Assembly (NCBI GenBank): GCA_903884235.1
Contig: CAISEB010000043.1
Location: 1-64,000 of the forward strand
DNA length: 64,000 nt
Origin: an uncultured Pseudomonadota bacterium
GTDB taxonomy: Bacteria; Pseudomonadota; Gammaproteobacteria; Steroidobacterales; Steroidobacteraceae
Reading direction: 5' to 3'
Of this stretch, positions 25,020 through 34,313 are shown in pieces. Numbering within the stretch: position 1 is the first letter of the stretch; every line of letters begins with the position of its first letter. Both the position numbers and the translations under genes were made by a program. The notes beneath the pieces are model-generated. The model searched no databases. It worked only from the letters and a program-made list of their open reading frames with translations, and was not told the DNA's origin.

Positions 25020-26958
25020 CCCCCGTTCCCTGCGCGCGATCCTCTGCGCGGCCCTGTTCGCGCTCGCCACGGCCGCCTCGGCGGCGGGACCCGCGAGCCC
25101 CGTCGTGCATCCCGAACTCTGGCCGAAGGCGAAGAGCCCGCCGCTCGTGGATGCGGCGACGGAGGCGAAGATCACGGCGCTGATCGGGCAGATGAGCCTC
25201 GCCGAGAAGGTGGGCCAGGTCGTGCAGGGCGACATCGGCTCGGTGAAGCCGCAGGACCTGCGCGAATACCCGCTCGGCTCTGTGCTCGCCGGCGGCAACT
25301 CCGGTCCCTACGACGACGAGCGCGCCTCGCCGCAGACCTGGCTGAAGCTCGCCCGGGAATTCCACGCGGTCGCGCTCGAGACGCGCCCGGGCCACGTGCC
25401 GATCCCGGTGATCTTCGGCATCGACGCCGTGCACGGCCACAACAACGTCGTCGGTGCCGTGCTGTACCCGCACAACATCGCGCTCGGCGCGGCGCACGAC
25501 CCGGATCTCGTCCGTCGCATCGGCGCCGCGACGGCCGAGGAGATCGCGACGACCGGCATCGACTGGACCTTCGCGCCGACGCTCGCCGTGCCGGGCGATG
25601 CGCGCTGGGGGCGGACCTACGAGGGCTACTCCTCGGAGCCGGACCTCGTGCGCCGCTATTCCAGCGCCGCCATCGAGGGGCTGCAGGGCGCGCCCGGGCT
25701 CGCGGGCCGGCTGCAGGCCGGTCGCGTCGCCGCGACCGCCAAGCATTTCATGGGTGACGGTGGCACGACCCTCGGCGAGGACCAGGGCGACAGCGCGCTG
25801 CCGGAGGCGGAGTTCGTCGGTCGCCATGGCGCGGGCTATCCCGGTGCGATCGACGCCGGCGTGCTGACGGTCATGGCGTCGTACTCGAGCTGGAACGGCA
25901 CCAAGATGCATGGCCACCAGGCGCTGCTGACGGCGATCCTCAAGGGCCGGATGGGCTTCGACGGCTTCGTCATCGGCGACTGGAACGGCCACAGCCAGGT
26001 GCCCGGCTGCAACAAGGACCGCTGTCCCGCCGCGCTCAACGCCGGCGTCGACATGTACATGGCGCCGAACAGCTGGAAGAAGGTGTTCAAGAGCACGCTC
26101 GAGGCGGCCCAGTCCGGCGAGATCCCGATGGCGCGTCTGGACGATGCGGTGCGCCGCATCCTGCGCGTGAAGTTCGCACTCGGCATGTTCGACCCGGCAC
26201 GCCCCTACGAGGGCAGGTTCGAGCTGTTCGGCTCCGACGCGCACCGCGCGCTCGCCCGCGAGGCGGTGCGCAAGTCGCTCGTGCTGCTGAAGAACGACGG
26301 CGCACTGCCGATCCGGGCGTCCTCGCGCGTGCTGCTCTCGGACATGTCGGACCTCGCGATGCAGACGGGCGGCTGGACCATCAGCTGGCAGGGCTCGGAC
26401 ACGACGCGCAAGGACTTCCCGAAGGCCGAGTCGATCACCCAGGGCCTGCGCGCGGCGATCCTCGGCGCCGGTGGCAAGGTCATCGACGGAGCGGACGACC
26501 TCGTGGCCGAGAAGCCGGATGTCGCGATCATCGTCTTCGGGGAACAGCCGTACGCCGAGATGTTCGGCGACATCAAGCTGCCGTTCTACAACCAGCGGAC
26601 GGGCCTGCGCGAGATCGAGCACATGCGCGCACTCGGCATTCCGGTCGTGACGGTGTTCCTGTCGGGCCGCCCGCTCTGGGTCAGCCAGGAGATCAACGCG
26701 AGCAACGCGTTCGTCGCGGGCTGGCAGCCGGGCACCGAGGGGGGTGGCATCGCCGACCTCATCATTGGCGACGCCAAGGGCGCGCCGCGCCACGACTTCA
26801 CCGGCAAGCTGTCGTTCCCGTGGCCGGGCGCGGCGGTGCTCGCGCCATTCACGCACGCGGGCGACAAGCTCGCGCCCGCGTTCCCGCTCGGCTACGGCCT
26901 CAGCTACGCCCACGGCGCCAAGGTCGCCAGGCTGAGCGAGGACCTCGGCGGTCGTTGA
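25012..26958 (+). CDS. GH3 beta-glucosidase/exo-beta-glucanase, secreted
   Basis: A 648-residue protein with a signal peptide (cleavage near ASAAG, residue 24). The GH3 N-terminal barrel contains PVIFGIDAVHGHNNVVGA, TAKHFMGDGGT and the nucleophile Asp in GFDGFVIGDWNGH; the C-terminal alpha/beta sandwich follows from about residue 415 (KSLVLLKNDGALP) to the end. The pattern matches ExoP-type periplasmic exo-1,3/1,4-beta-glucanases. It acts before the GH1 encoded just upstream, trimming imported oligosaccharides in the periplasm. Overlap with GH1 is 8 bases. Confidence 0.92.
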   Translation: MTDPRSLRAILCAALFALATAASAAGPASPVVHPELWPKAKSPPLVDAATEAKITALIGQMSLAEKVGQVVQGDIGSVKPQDLREYPLGSVLAGGNSGPYDDERASPQTWLKLAREFHAVALETRPGHVPIPVIFGIDAVHGHNNVVGAVLYPHNIALGAAHDPDLVRRIGAATAEEIATTGIDWTFAPTLAVPGDARWGRTYEGYSSEPDLVRRYSSAAIEGLQGAPGLAGRLQAGRVAATAKHFMGDGGTTLGEDQGDSALPEAEFVGRHGAGYPGAIDAGVLTVMASYSSWNGTKMHGHQALLTAILKGRMGFDGFVIGDWNGHSQVPGCNKDRCPAALNAGVDMYMAPNSWKKVFKSTLEAAQSGEIPMARLDDAVRRILRVKFALGMFDPARPYEGRFELFGSDAHRALAREAVRKSLVLLKNDGALPIRASSRVLLSDMSDLAMQTGGWTISWQGSDTTRKDFPKAESITQGLRAAILGAGGKVIDGADDLVAEKPDVAIIVFGEQPYAEMFGDIKLPFYNQRTGLREIEHMRALGIPVVTVFLSGRPLWVSQEINASNAFVAGWQPGTEGGGIADLIIGDAKGAPRHDFTGKLSFPWPGAAVLAPFTHAGDKLAPAFPLGYGLSYAHGAKVARLSEDLGGR

Positions 26959-26971
26959 TCGACGCCGGCGT

Positions 26972-26992
26972 GGCGCGGCCGCGGGCCGCGCC
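26972..26992 (+). terminator. Hairpin after GH3
   Basis: A perfect 9-bp stem (GGCGCGGCC / GGCCGCGCC) with a GCG loop, 14 bases after the GH3 stop codon. No T-run. It probably separates the GH1-GH3 unit from the following deaminase gene. Confidence 0.5.
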
Positions 26993-27037
26993 GCGCTGCT
27001 ATGATCGCCGCGCCGCCATCGCGGCGGGGTGGGTTCC

Positions 27038-28345
27038 ATGCAGACGCTCCCGCGCATCGCCGACATCGACGCCTGGGTCCTCGACGGCACGATCAAGGGC
27101 TATCCGGGGCACGCCGCGCCGCGCCCGCTCGGCGCGATCCGCGAGGCCGGCTGGAACGTGCTCGACGGCGACCTGCCGCTGCCGGTGGCGGTCCTGAAGG
27201 CGAGTGCGCTCGCCCACAACCGCGACTGGATGCGACGCTTCCTCGCCGCGACGGGCGCCACGCTCGCACCGCACGGCAAGACGACGATGAGCCCGCAGCT
27301 GTTCGCCGCGCAGCTCGAGGATGGCGCGTTCGGCATCACCTGCGCCACCGTCGGCCAGCTGCAGGTCTACCGTCGCCACGGCATCCGGCGCGTGTTCATG
27401 GCCAACCAGGTCATCGGCGCGCAGGGCGTCGACTATGTCGTCGGCGAACTCGCCCGCGATCCCGGCTTCGAGATCTACCTGATCGTCGATTCCCTCCCCG
27501 GGATCGAGCAGCTCGCGACCGCGGCCGTGCGCGCCGGGCTCGCCCGTCCGCTGCGCGTGCTCATCGAGGTCGGCACGCCGGGCGGGCGCACCGGCGTGCG
27601 CTCCATCGCGGAGGTCGCGCGGCTCGTCGCCGCGATCGAGGCGGCCGCCCCCGCGCTCGCGCTGCACGGCGTCGAGGCGTACGAGGAGGTCGTGCAGGGC
27701 GATGCGGCGCAGGCCGAGGCCGCGATCCACGCGCTGCTGGCGCTGCAGCTGGCGGCGTCCACGCTCGCGCGGCGCGGAGCGGCGGCCCGGGGTGCTGAGC
27801 CCTGGCTGCTGAGCGCCGGCGGGTCCGTGTATTTCGATCTCGTCGCCGCGGGCCTCGCCGCTGCTGGCGGCGAGGGTGCGACCGTGCTCCTGCGCAGCGG
27901 CTGCTACCTGAGCCACGACCACGTCCGCTACGCGAAGGCCGAGGTCGCGCGCAACGCACGCAGCCCCGCGCTTGTGGCGCTGGGCGAGGGTCTCAGGCCC
28001 GCACTCGAGGTGTGGGGTACGCTGCAGTCGCGCCCGGAACCGACCCGCGCCTACGTCAGTGCCGGCAAGCGCGACCTGTCGCACGACCTCGACCTGCCCG
28101 TCGCCACCGGCTGGTGCCGCCCGGGCAGCGGCCGCGTGGTGCGCCCGCTCGATGCCGCGCACCGCATCTTCAAGCTCAACGACCAGCACGCCCACCTCGA
28201 GGTGCCGGCGGATTCACCGCTCGCGGTCGGCGACCTCGTTCGCATCGGGATCTCGCATCCCTGCACGACCTTCGATCGCTGGCAGCTGGTGTACGTCGTC
28301 GACGACGACTACACGGTCGTCGACGCGATCCGCACGTTCTTCTGA
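27038..28345 (+). CDS. PLP-dependent amino acid deaminase (D-serine dehydratase/D-threonine aldolase-like)
   Basis: A 435-residue cytoplasmic enzyme of fold type III. The PLP lysine is in APHGKTTMSPQLF, near residue 85, within an alanine-racemase-like barrel; the C-terminal domain holds the His/Cys pair of the zinc site (FKLNDQHAHLE and GISHPCTTFDRW), which fits the DSD1/amino acid deaminase group. It would convert a D-amino acid, for instance D-serine, to a keto acid and ammonia. An in-frame GTG at 27029 is an alternative start; ATG 27038 has GGGGTGGG upstream. It is unrelated to glucan use and separates the two halves of the locus. Confidence 0.8.
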   Translation: MQTLPRIADIDAWVLDGTIKGYPGHAAPRPLGAIREAGWNVLDGDLPLPVAVLKASALAHNRDWMRRFLAATGATLAPHGKTTMSPQLFAAQLEDGAFGITCATVGQLQVYRRHGIRRVFMANQVIGAQGVDYVVGELARDPGFEIYLIVDSLPGIEQLATAAVRAGLARPLRVLIEVGTPGGRTGVRSIAEVARLVAAIEAAAPALALHGVEAYEEVVQGDAAQAEAAIHALLALQLAASTLARRGAAARGAEPWLLSAGGSVYFDLVAAGLAAAGGEGATVLLRSGCYLSHDHVRYAKAEVARNARSPALVALGEGLRPALEVWGTLQSRPEPTRAYVSAGKRDLSHDLDLPVATGWCRPGSGRVVRPLDAAHRIFKLNDQHAHLEVPADSPLAVGDLVRIGISHPCTTFDRWQLVYVVDDDYTVVDAIRTFF

Positions 28346-28360
28346 GCGGCGGCGCGCGCT

Positions 28361-30706
28361 TCAGTGACGGCGGGCGGAGGAGTGCGGCGCGACGTCCAGC
28401 GTCGTGCCGTCGCTGAACGTCACCTTCAAGGGCGTCGCTCCGGCGTTGTACGCGAGGTAGGTGTGCGCGCCGCTCGCGGCGCGGAACACCGAGTACAGGC
28501 TCGTGTCCGCCGTCACGCTGAAGTCCGGCGTGCCCATCTCCTTCAGGCTCAGCAGCCAGAACAGCGTGCGCGTGCGCGTCTCGCCGCTCTCGACGTTGCC
28601 CTGCTTGTTCCAACGCGCGAAGCCGGCGTCGGCGTCGGCGAGCGCGAGCCAGTTGGCGAGCGCGTCCTGCCAGATGTCGTCGGGCGGCGGGTTGCTGGGG
28701 ATGTTGCCGTGTTCATGGTAGTGCTTTTCCTCGGCCGGCAGCAGCGCGAACACGCCGCGCACGTAGCCGCCGTCGGCGCCAAGGTAGGTCGAGGCGGGCG
28801 TGAAGGGCAGCGCGTTGATGCCGTACATCTGGTGCGGCTCCTCGGTCCACCACGTGTTGTACGAGAACTTGCCGCCGAACACCTGCACCGCGAACGGCTT
28901 GCCGAAGTCCTTGCCGAGCACCTGGTGGTCGAGGTCGAACCAGTACTGCTGCACCGCGGCGACCTCGCTCGTGTAGAGGTAGACGCCGAGGTCCCTGAGG
29001 CGCTTGTTGCCGGTCGCCTCGCCCCACAGGATCAGGCCCGCCCAGGCGTTGACCGCCTCTGACGAGGATTCCTGGTTGTTGCCGTTCTCCATGACCGGGC
29101 CGCCGGTCGCGGTGCCGGAGGCCCACGAGTGGCCCTCGTAGGCGTCGAAGTTGCGCAGGAACGGGAACGTCGCGGCGGCGCGCTCGTCGGTGGCGATGTC
29201 GGCGACGATCTTGCCGACCATCGCGCCCCAGCGGTCCTCGCCGGCCCAGGCGGGATCGCGCAGCGCGACGTGCGCGGCGCCCATCAGCCAGTAGCCGTAG
29301 TGGAAGTGGTGGTCGTTCATGCTCTGGTAGCTGTGGAACTCCTGCGGGAAGCCGACCACGGTGCCGAGCGTCGAGTCCTGCACGAAGTGGGTGGCATGGC
29401 GCCCGTCGAACCAGTTTTCCAGGCGGCGCTTCAGCTTCGCGATCAGCTCGTCGCGCGCCGCCGTGCGGCCCTCCGCGTCGGCGACGTCGATCAGCTGCGC
29501 GCTCGCACCGATCGCCTTGCCGATCCAGTACGTGCCACGACCCTGCTGGTGCGTGTAGAGCTCGTCGGCCTTGGCGACGTCGCCGCCGAGCAGACTGTCG
29601 ACCTGGGCGCGGTGCGCCGGGTCCTCGAGCGCCGGCCACATCGGCATGATGCCGTGGTACGTGCGCTCGATCGCGAAGCTGTTGCCGGCCACCAGGCGGA
29701 TCTGGCCGCGCACGCTGTCGTACGCGTAGCGCGACGCCGGGCGCGCGACCGCGGCCGACCACTGGTGCGGGTACAGCCCCATGAAGGTCGTCAGGTTCTT
29801 GCCCTCGCGCGCGACGGTGTCGACCGTGAAGGTCGTGTGCACCGTGCTTGCGCGCTCGTCGTAGTGCCAGTCCGTGCGCGTACGGACCGGGAACGCGTAC
29901 GCGACCGCGAGGAAATCCGCGACCGTCTGCGGATTCGCATCCGGCAGGCCGGCGACCGAGAAGTAGCGTGCGCCCCCCGGCAGGTGCAGCAGCGCCTCGC
30001 CGGGCCCCGGCCGCTCGAACGTCGCGCCGGTCGGCGCGAAGACCGCGTAGGCGTGGCCGGCGACCTTGACGAGCAGCACCCGCGCATCGTCACCGGCCGC
30101 CACCTCGGCGCCCGAAGCGAGCGTGAAGCGCACATCACCACTCTCGCAGTCGTAATAGCTGAACGGGCTGCCATGCAGGATGGTTGCCGTGAGCGCCGGT
30201 CCGCCCGTGACGCCCATGCGGATCTTGACCAGCCAGTCGGAGAAGTCGGACAGGCGCGCGTCCTCCGGCCTAAAGCCGGTCGGTGCCACGGTGAGCGCGG
30301 CCGCGTGCGGGTAGCGGATGTCGCGCTGGAACGCGTCCGGGGACTCGGCGTGGCGGTCCGGGAGCCCGAGCTCGAAGCCGCGCTCGGTGGCGCGGTAGGT
30401 CATCGGGTGGGCATGCAGCGGATACGACCAGCGATCGAAGATCACCGACGAGTACCACTGGTTGGTGGGAACGGCGCGGCCGAGCGCCTCGTCGCTGCGG
30501 TAGGTCGCGACCGGGGGGCGCTCGTCCGGCCCGAGCGAGCCGCGTGCCTTGGTGAAGTAGGCGCCGAGACCCGCGGCCACGGCACCGTCCGGGGGGTCGG
30601 CGGCGGCCGTGTTGCCGAACGTGCCGAGGCACGCCGCGGCGAGGATGGAGACGAGGAGGGCTCGCCCGGCAATTCCGACGTGGGCGATCGATTCCAGTCC
30701 GCGCAT
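28361..30706 (-). CDS. GH81 endo-beta-1,3-glucanase, secreted
   Basis: A 781-residue protein with a signal peptide (cleavage near AAADP, residue 37). Family GH81 landmarks appear in order: PTNQWYSSVIFDRWSYPLHAHP near the N-terminus, TFMGLYPHQW, YHGIMPMWPALED, DHHFHYGYWLMGAA and the Glu-rich catalytic segment MENGNNQESSSEAVNAW, then the C-terminal helical part. GH81 enzymes cut long beta-1,3-glucan chains endo-wise, which identifies the locus substrate. It is the last gene of the minus-strand set; its ATG lies 10 bases after the porin stop codon with GAGGCGGA as ribosome site. Confidence 0.92.
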   Translation of the reverse strand: MRGLESIAHVGIAGRALLVSILAAACLGTFGNTAAADPPDGAVAAGLGAYFTKARGSLGPDERPPVATYRSDEALGRAVPTNQWYSSVIFDRWSYPLHAHPMTYRATERGFELGLPDRHAESPDAFQRDIRYPHAAALTVAPTGFRPEDARLSDFSDWLVKIRMGVTGGPALTATILHGSPFSYYDCESGDVRFTLASGAEVAAGDDARVLLVKVAGHAYAVFAPTGATFERPGPGEALLHLPGGARYFSVAGLPDANPQTVADFLAVAYAFPVRTRTDWHYDERASTVHTTFTVDTVAREGKNLTTFMGLYPHQWSAAVARPASRYAYDSVRGQIRLVAGNSFAIERTYHGIMPMWPALEDPAHRAQVDSLLGGDVAKADELYTHQQGRGTYWIGKAIGASAQLIDVADAEGRTAARDELIAKLKRRLENWFDGRHATHFVQDSTLGTVVGFPQEFHSYQSMNDHHFHYGYWLMGAAHVALRDPAWAGEDRWGAMVGKIVADIATDERAAATFPFLRNFDAYEGHSWASGTATGGPVMENGNNQESSSEAVNAWAGLILWGEATGNKRLRDLGVYLYTSEVAAVQQYWFDLDHQVLGKDFGKPFAVQVFGGKFSYNTWWTEEPHQMYGINALPFTPASTYLGADGGYVRGVFALLPAEEKHYHEHGNIPSNPPPDDIWQDALANWLALADADAGFARWNKQGNVESGETRTRTLFWLLSLKEMGTPDFSVTADTSLYSVFRAASGAHTYLAYNAGATPLKVTFSDGTTLDVAPHSSARRH

Positions 30707-30716
30707 CGTGTCCGCC

Positions 30717-32069
30717 TCAGAAGATGAAGTTTGCCCCGATCGTCAGCGCATTGCCCGACTTGACCGTGCGGGGATCCCACCCGCCGTTCGCCGTGTTGCT
30801 CGCCATGCTAAGCGGAGCCGGGCCCTGGCGCCCGAACATCACGCGGCCGAGCCCGCCATAGACCTCGACGTGCTTGTCGAGCTCCGGCAGCTTGCGGTAG
30901 ATGCCGAAGTTGACGAACGTCGCGGTGTTGCTCTGGCCCCACTCGGTCGGGGTGTGGACGTAGGCCTTGTTCATGCGCACGCCGGCCAGCGTGAAGGTCC
31001 ACAACTTCTGCGTATAGCCGACGCCGAACAGCGCGTCGTACTCGATCGCATGGTGCGCCACGTTGCCGGTCGAGTAGTTGAAGCCGGCCTGGTCCCAGAA
31101 GCAGGCGCTGGTCGCGAGCACGCCCGCGACCACCTGGGGCGCGACGGGGCCGTAGTCGCACTGCTGCTCCTGGCCCGACCACTCGCTGCGCTTGAGCCCG
31201 TAGGTCACCTTCCAGCGCTCGTTGGTCCAGTGCGTGCCCTGGATGATGAGCACGTCCTCGGCGGGCGTCCGGTAGGACGCCGTCGGACCGTTGGTGTTGC
31301 CCTGGGCGCCGTAGAACGCGCCCTTCGAGAACGAGTTCTGCAGCCCGCCGGTCGAGTCCTGGAAGATCACCTCGACGAGATTCTTCTCGTTCGAGTACTG
31401 CACGAAGGCCTCGACGGCCTGGGGCTTCGGCGGCGGCGCGACGCTGGAGGCGGGGTTCAGCGGCATGCGCTCCTTGGCGCGCGAGGCGGTCACCTCGAAG
31501 CGGATCTTGCCGAGTTCGATCTCGTACTCGCGCGAGGCGAGGCGAATCGACTCGGGGAAGTCGCCATACCCCGCGCCCGATTCCGCCCACCACACCGACA
31601 GGCCCATCGGGTACGCGAACGAGTCGGAGCGGGTCCACGACCGGGATGCCATCTTGCCGACCTGCAGCGAGCCGTACCTCGGGTGGGAGATGCCGCCGTA
31701 CAGGTCGATCATGTAATTGCCGTAGATGTCCGGCCCGTTGTTGCGCTCGCGACCGCTGACCTTGCCCTCGATCTTGATGGCGTTGTCGAATTCGTGCGAC
31801 AGCCCGAGCGTCGCCTGCACGAGGCCGAGGTTGCTGGACCGGGTGCCTTCGAGGCCGCCCTGGTTGAGCATCGGGGTCGGCGGGTTGAGCACGCCGCGCG
31901 GGTCGAACGAGGAGGGGTTCGCGAGGCCCTTGGAGCAGCTGTCGCAGACCGAGAATTCCTCCTTGGCGAAGCCCTGCACCTCGAGCGGACCGTACTTTTC
32001 GGCGAGCGCAGGCGCGGCGACCAGTACCGTCGCGGCCGCCACGCACCGACTGAAGGAGAGGATTTTCAC
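30717..32069 (-). CDS. Porin-like outer-membrane protein
   Basis: A 450-residue protein starting with GTG at 32069 (GGGAGA 7 bases upstream). Signal peptide ends ALA-EKYG. The mature protein has alternating polar/hydrophobic beta-strands, Gly/Asn-rich turns, LSHEFDNAIKIEGKVSGRERN and IDLYGGISHPRYGSLQVGKMASRS typical of trimeric porin strands, and a terminal Phe (GANFIF). It carries an unusual CDSC motif near the mature N-terminus plus two more Cys in the barrel. The place between a GH17 lipoprotein and GH81 suggests passage of glucan oligosaccharides (inferred). Confidence 0.75.
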   Translation of the reverse strand: MKILSFSRCVAAATVLVAAPALAEKYGPLEVQGFAKEEFSVCDSCSKGLANPSSFDPRGVLNPPTPMLNQGGLEGTRSSNLGLVQATLGLSHEFDNAIKIEGKVSGRERNNGPDIYGNYMIDLYGGISHPRYGSLQVGKMASRSWTRSDSFAYPMGLSVWWAESGAGYGDFPESIRLASREYEIELGKIRFEVTASRAKERMPLNPASSVAPPPKPQAVEAFVQYSNEKNLVEVIFQDSTGGLQNSFSKGAFYGAQGNTNGPTASYRTPAEDVLIIQGTHWTNERWKVTYGLKRSEWSGQEQQCDYGPVAPQVVAGVLATSACFWDQAGFNYSTGNVAHHAIEYDALFGVGYTQKLWTFTLAGVRMNKAYVHTPTEWGQSNTATFVNFGIYRKLPELDKHVEVYGGLGRVMFGRQGPAPLSMASNTANGGWDPRTVKSGNALTIGANFIF

Positions 32070-32157
32070 AGCGGTCTCCCGAAGCAACGAATTGATGCAG
32101 TCTTGATGTCCCGGGTCGCCCGGCAGGGCGGCGACACCGGCGTCACGCCGGTGCCGG

Positions 32158-33906
32158 TCACGGCGAGTAGCCCGCACCGGGATACGTCTCCGGGCTGTTG
32201 CAGGCCGGCGCCGCCGGGTAGGTCACGCCCGCGAACGTGAAGCTCGCGTACGTGCCGCAGAGCGCGTAGCGCGGCGCGGCGCGGCGGTCCGTCGTCCACA
32301 GGCCCCAGCCATCGTCCGCACCCTTCCAGGTCTCGTCGAACGCCTCGAAGTAGAAGATGGCGACCGGCCCGCCGGCCGAACCCTGCCAGGCCGGGTAGTT
32401 CGTGCCGGCGCCCACCGGCGAGCCGTACATCAGGTCGACGTACCACTTCGCGTTCATCGGCAGTGCGGCGAAGCCCTCGATCGCCGAGCTCGCGTTCGTC
32501 TGGCGCGCCTTCCAGCCCGTCTCGCCGACCACGATCGGCAGCGATGCGCCGATGCTGGCGGTGGTGCCGGCGGCGCTGCGGTACAGGTGGCGCGCGACCT
32601 GCGCGTAGGTGGACTTGAGGCTGCCGTCGTCGCCGGCGGCCGGCGTCCCGTTGAGGGCGGTCTCCATCATGGCCTTGGCGCGCAGCGGGCCCGCGGCGAC
32701 CGCGGGCTGCTGCCAGTTCCAGCGCGTCGGGTTGCTCATCGGGTAGCTGTGGATCGAGACGAAGTCGATGGTCGCGAGCACCGCGTCCGGGCTCACGTCC
32801 GGGTCCGTGCTCGCGTTGACGTAGTAGGTGTAGTCGTCATCGGCGGTCACCGGCTGCGCGACCTGCGTGCGGACCGACTGGATGTAGCCGACGAGGCAGT
32901 GGACCGGCATGTAGCTGCGGAAGAACGACGTCTCGTTGCCGATGCTGACCGTGGCGACGTTCGGGTACTGGTTGGCGAGGCGGATGCCGGTGGCGATCTG
33001 CCCCGTGTTCAGCGAATTGCTGTCGCACGCCGCATGGTTCGTCGTGTCGATTCCGAAGATGTAGACGCCGAGCTGGAACTGGATGTCGGGGAAATTCGCG
33101 GCGGCGAGCCGCAGGGTCTGCTCGCTGACCGAGTCCGAGCCGAACAGGCGCAGCAGGCGGTATCCGGCGGCATGCACCAGCGCGAGGTCCTCGCTGACCT
33201 GCGCATCGGTCGGCACCTCGTTGCCGGGGCCGCCCGCGCGATAGGGGCTGAAATTGATCGCCTTGCCGGTCGTGTAGACGGCCGGCAGCATCCTGAGCGT
33301 GAACGGCGCGCAGGCGATCCCGATGTTGGTGATGTCCCCGCCGGTCGCGGCGACGGTACCCGTGCCGTTGGTCACGGTGCAGTTCTCGCCGGTGGGGGCG
33401 CTCTGCACGCTGACCGCGTAGGTCGCGCCCGGCGCGATGGCGGTCGCGAACGTGAACGAGCCATTGGCCGTGGTCGCAAGCGCATCGCCGCCGTTGTTCT
33501 GCAGGATGATCGGCCCGGTCAGGCCGGACAGCGTCCCGCCGATGCGCGCGTAGGACACGCAGGCGACGTGCACGCCGTGCACGTTGGCGATCGCGACGCC
33601 GGTCGCGCCGGTGATCGTGCAGGTCTGGCCGGTCGGCTGATGCTTGACCGTGACCGCGAAGCTCGCGCCGTTCGCGATCTGCAGCGCGAAGGTGAACGGG
33701 GCATTGCTGGCGAGGGTCAGGTCGTCCTGGCCGTTGTTCTGGAGCACGACGGTGCCGGTGAGGCCGGCGACGTCGCCGCCGACCGAGACGTAGCCCGGCT
33801 TGTCCTGCCAGGTCTGTCCGCATCCGGCGAGCGCGAGCGCCGCGATGCAGGTCGCGGCGCGGCCGATGGAGCGGAGTGCCGAAGCGACGGTCGGATTGGT
33901 GTTCAC
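32158..33906 (-). CDS. GH17-type glucanase lipoprotein with two N-terminal repeat modules
   Basis: A 582-residue protein starting with GTG at 33906 (AGGGGCAG upstream), chosen because it begins a lipoprotein signal (CIAALALAGC). After the lipidated Cys come two similar 75-80 residue modules (SVGGDVAGLTGTVVLQNNG and RIGGTLSGLTGPIILQNNG), a repeat type seen in bacterial surface proteins. From about residue 215 a GH17-like barrel follows (LPAVYTTGKAINFSPYR) with the acid Glu in VATVSIGNETSFF and the nucleophile Glu in PIVVGETGW. GH17 enzymes hydrolyse or transglycosylate beta-1,3-glucan. Lipidation points to the outer membrane. First gene of a GH17-porin-GH81 operon. Confidence 0.82.
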   Translation of the reverse strand: MNTNPTVASALRSIGRAATCIAALALAGCGQTWQDKPGYVSVGGDVAGLTGTVVLQNNGQDDLTLASNAPFTFALQIANGASFAVTVKHQPTGQTCTITGATGVAIANVHGVHVACVSYARIGGTLSGLTGPIILQNNGGDALATTANGSFTFATAIAPGATYAVSVQSAPTGENCTVTNGTGTVAATGGDITNIGIACAPFTLRMLPAVYTTGKAINFSPYRAGGPGNEVPTDAQVSEDLALVHAAGYRLLRLFGSDSVSEQTLRLAAANFPDIQFQLGVYIFGIDTTNHAACDSNSLNTGQIATGIRLANQYPNVATVSIGNETSFFRSYMPVHCLVGYIQSVRTQVAQPVTADDDYTYYVNASTDPDVSPDAVLATIDFVSIHSYPMSNPTRWNWQQPAVAAGPLRAKAMMETALNGTPAAGDDGSLKSTYAQVARHLYRSAAGTTASIGASLPIVVGETGWKARQTNASSAIEGFAALPMNAKWYVDLMYGSPVGAGTNYPAWQGSAGGPVAIFYFEAFDETWKGADDGWGLWTTDRRAAPRYALCGTYASFTFAGVTYPAAPACNSPETYPGAGYSP

Positions 33907-34148
33907 CGGTGTTCTGCCCCTGAAAGGATGATGCCGACCGCACGCATGACCGTGCCGATCCATGGAAACCGAGCCGAGCGGGAAGGGGACGGGCCCGGGT
34001 GCCGCGTCGATGCGGGACCACGTGGCGTCGTGAGTTCGACAGGACCCATTCGCATCTGCCCCCCCCCCTCGTCGACACGCCGCAGCGCGGCTACTGCCTG
34101 GCCGGGCCAACCGGCGGCAACAAGTTGTCGCGGCGGCCTTGAATATTT

Positions 34149-34162
34149 TGAAAGCGCTTGCA
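34149..34162 (-). promoter_or_regulatory. LacI-family operator, set B (GH17-porin-GH81 operon)
   Basis: TGAAAGCGCTTGCA on the + strand, a palindrome with one mismatch from TGAAAGCGCTTTCA, the form repeated at 36478 and 43517. It lies 1 base downstream of the -10 box on the minus strand, over the transcript start. Confidence 0.72.
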
Positions 34163-34163
34163 G

Positions 34164-34193
34164 AACGTAGCGAAGTGCCGCCGCCTTTGTCAA
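34164..34193 (-). promoter_or_regulatory. Promoter of the GH17-porin-GH81 operon
   Basis: Minus strand: -35 TTGACA at 34188-34193, 18-base spacer, -10 TACGTT at 34164-34169. The -35 is perfect; the -10 is weaker. Confidence 0.55.
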
Positions 34194-34313
34194 TCGCGTT
34201 TGGGCACCTGACGCGTTAAGATCGTCCTGCACACATTTTTGCTGCGCCGCGGCGTGACGTGACACAGGCGGGGCCTGCAGCGCGATGCACGGGCCGGCCT
34301 GGGGAGACGGAGC

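Larger units (their letters stand above)
33907..34313. other. Divergent regulatory region of locus B
   Basis: About 400 bases between the GH17 lipoprotein and the second LacI-type gene. It holds the minus-strand promoter and operator listed separately. A run of C8 at 34060-34067 and an AT-rich patch near 34140-34150 are visible; no gene was found. Confidence 0.55.
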
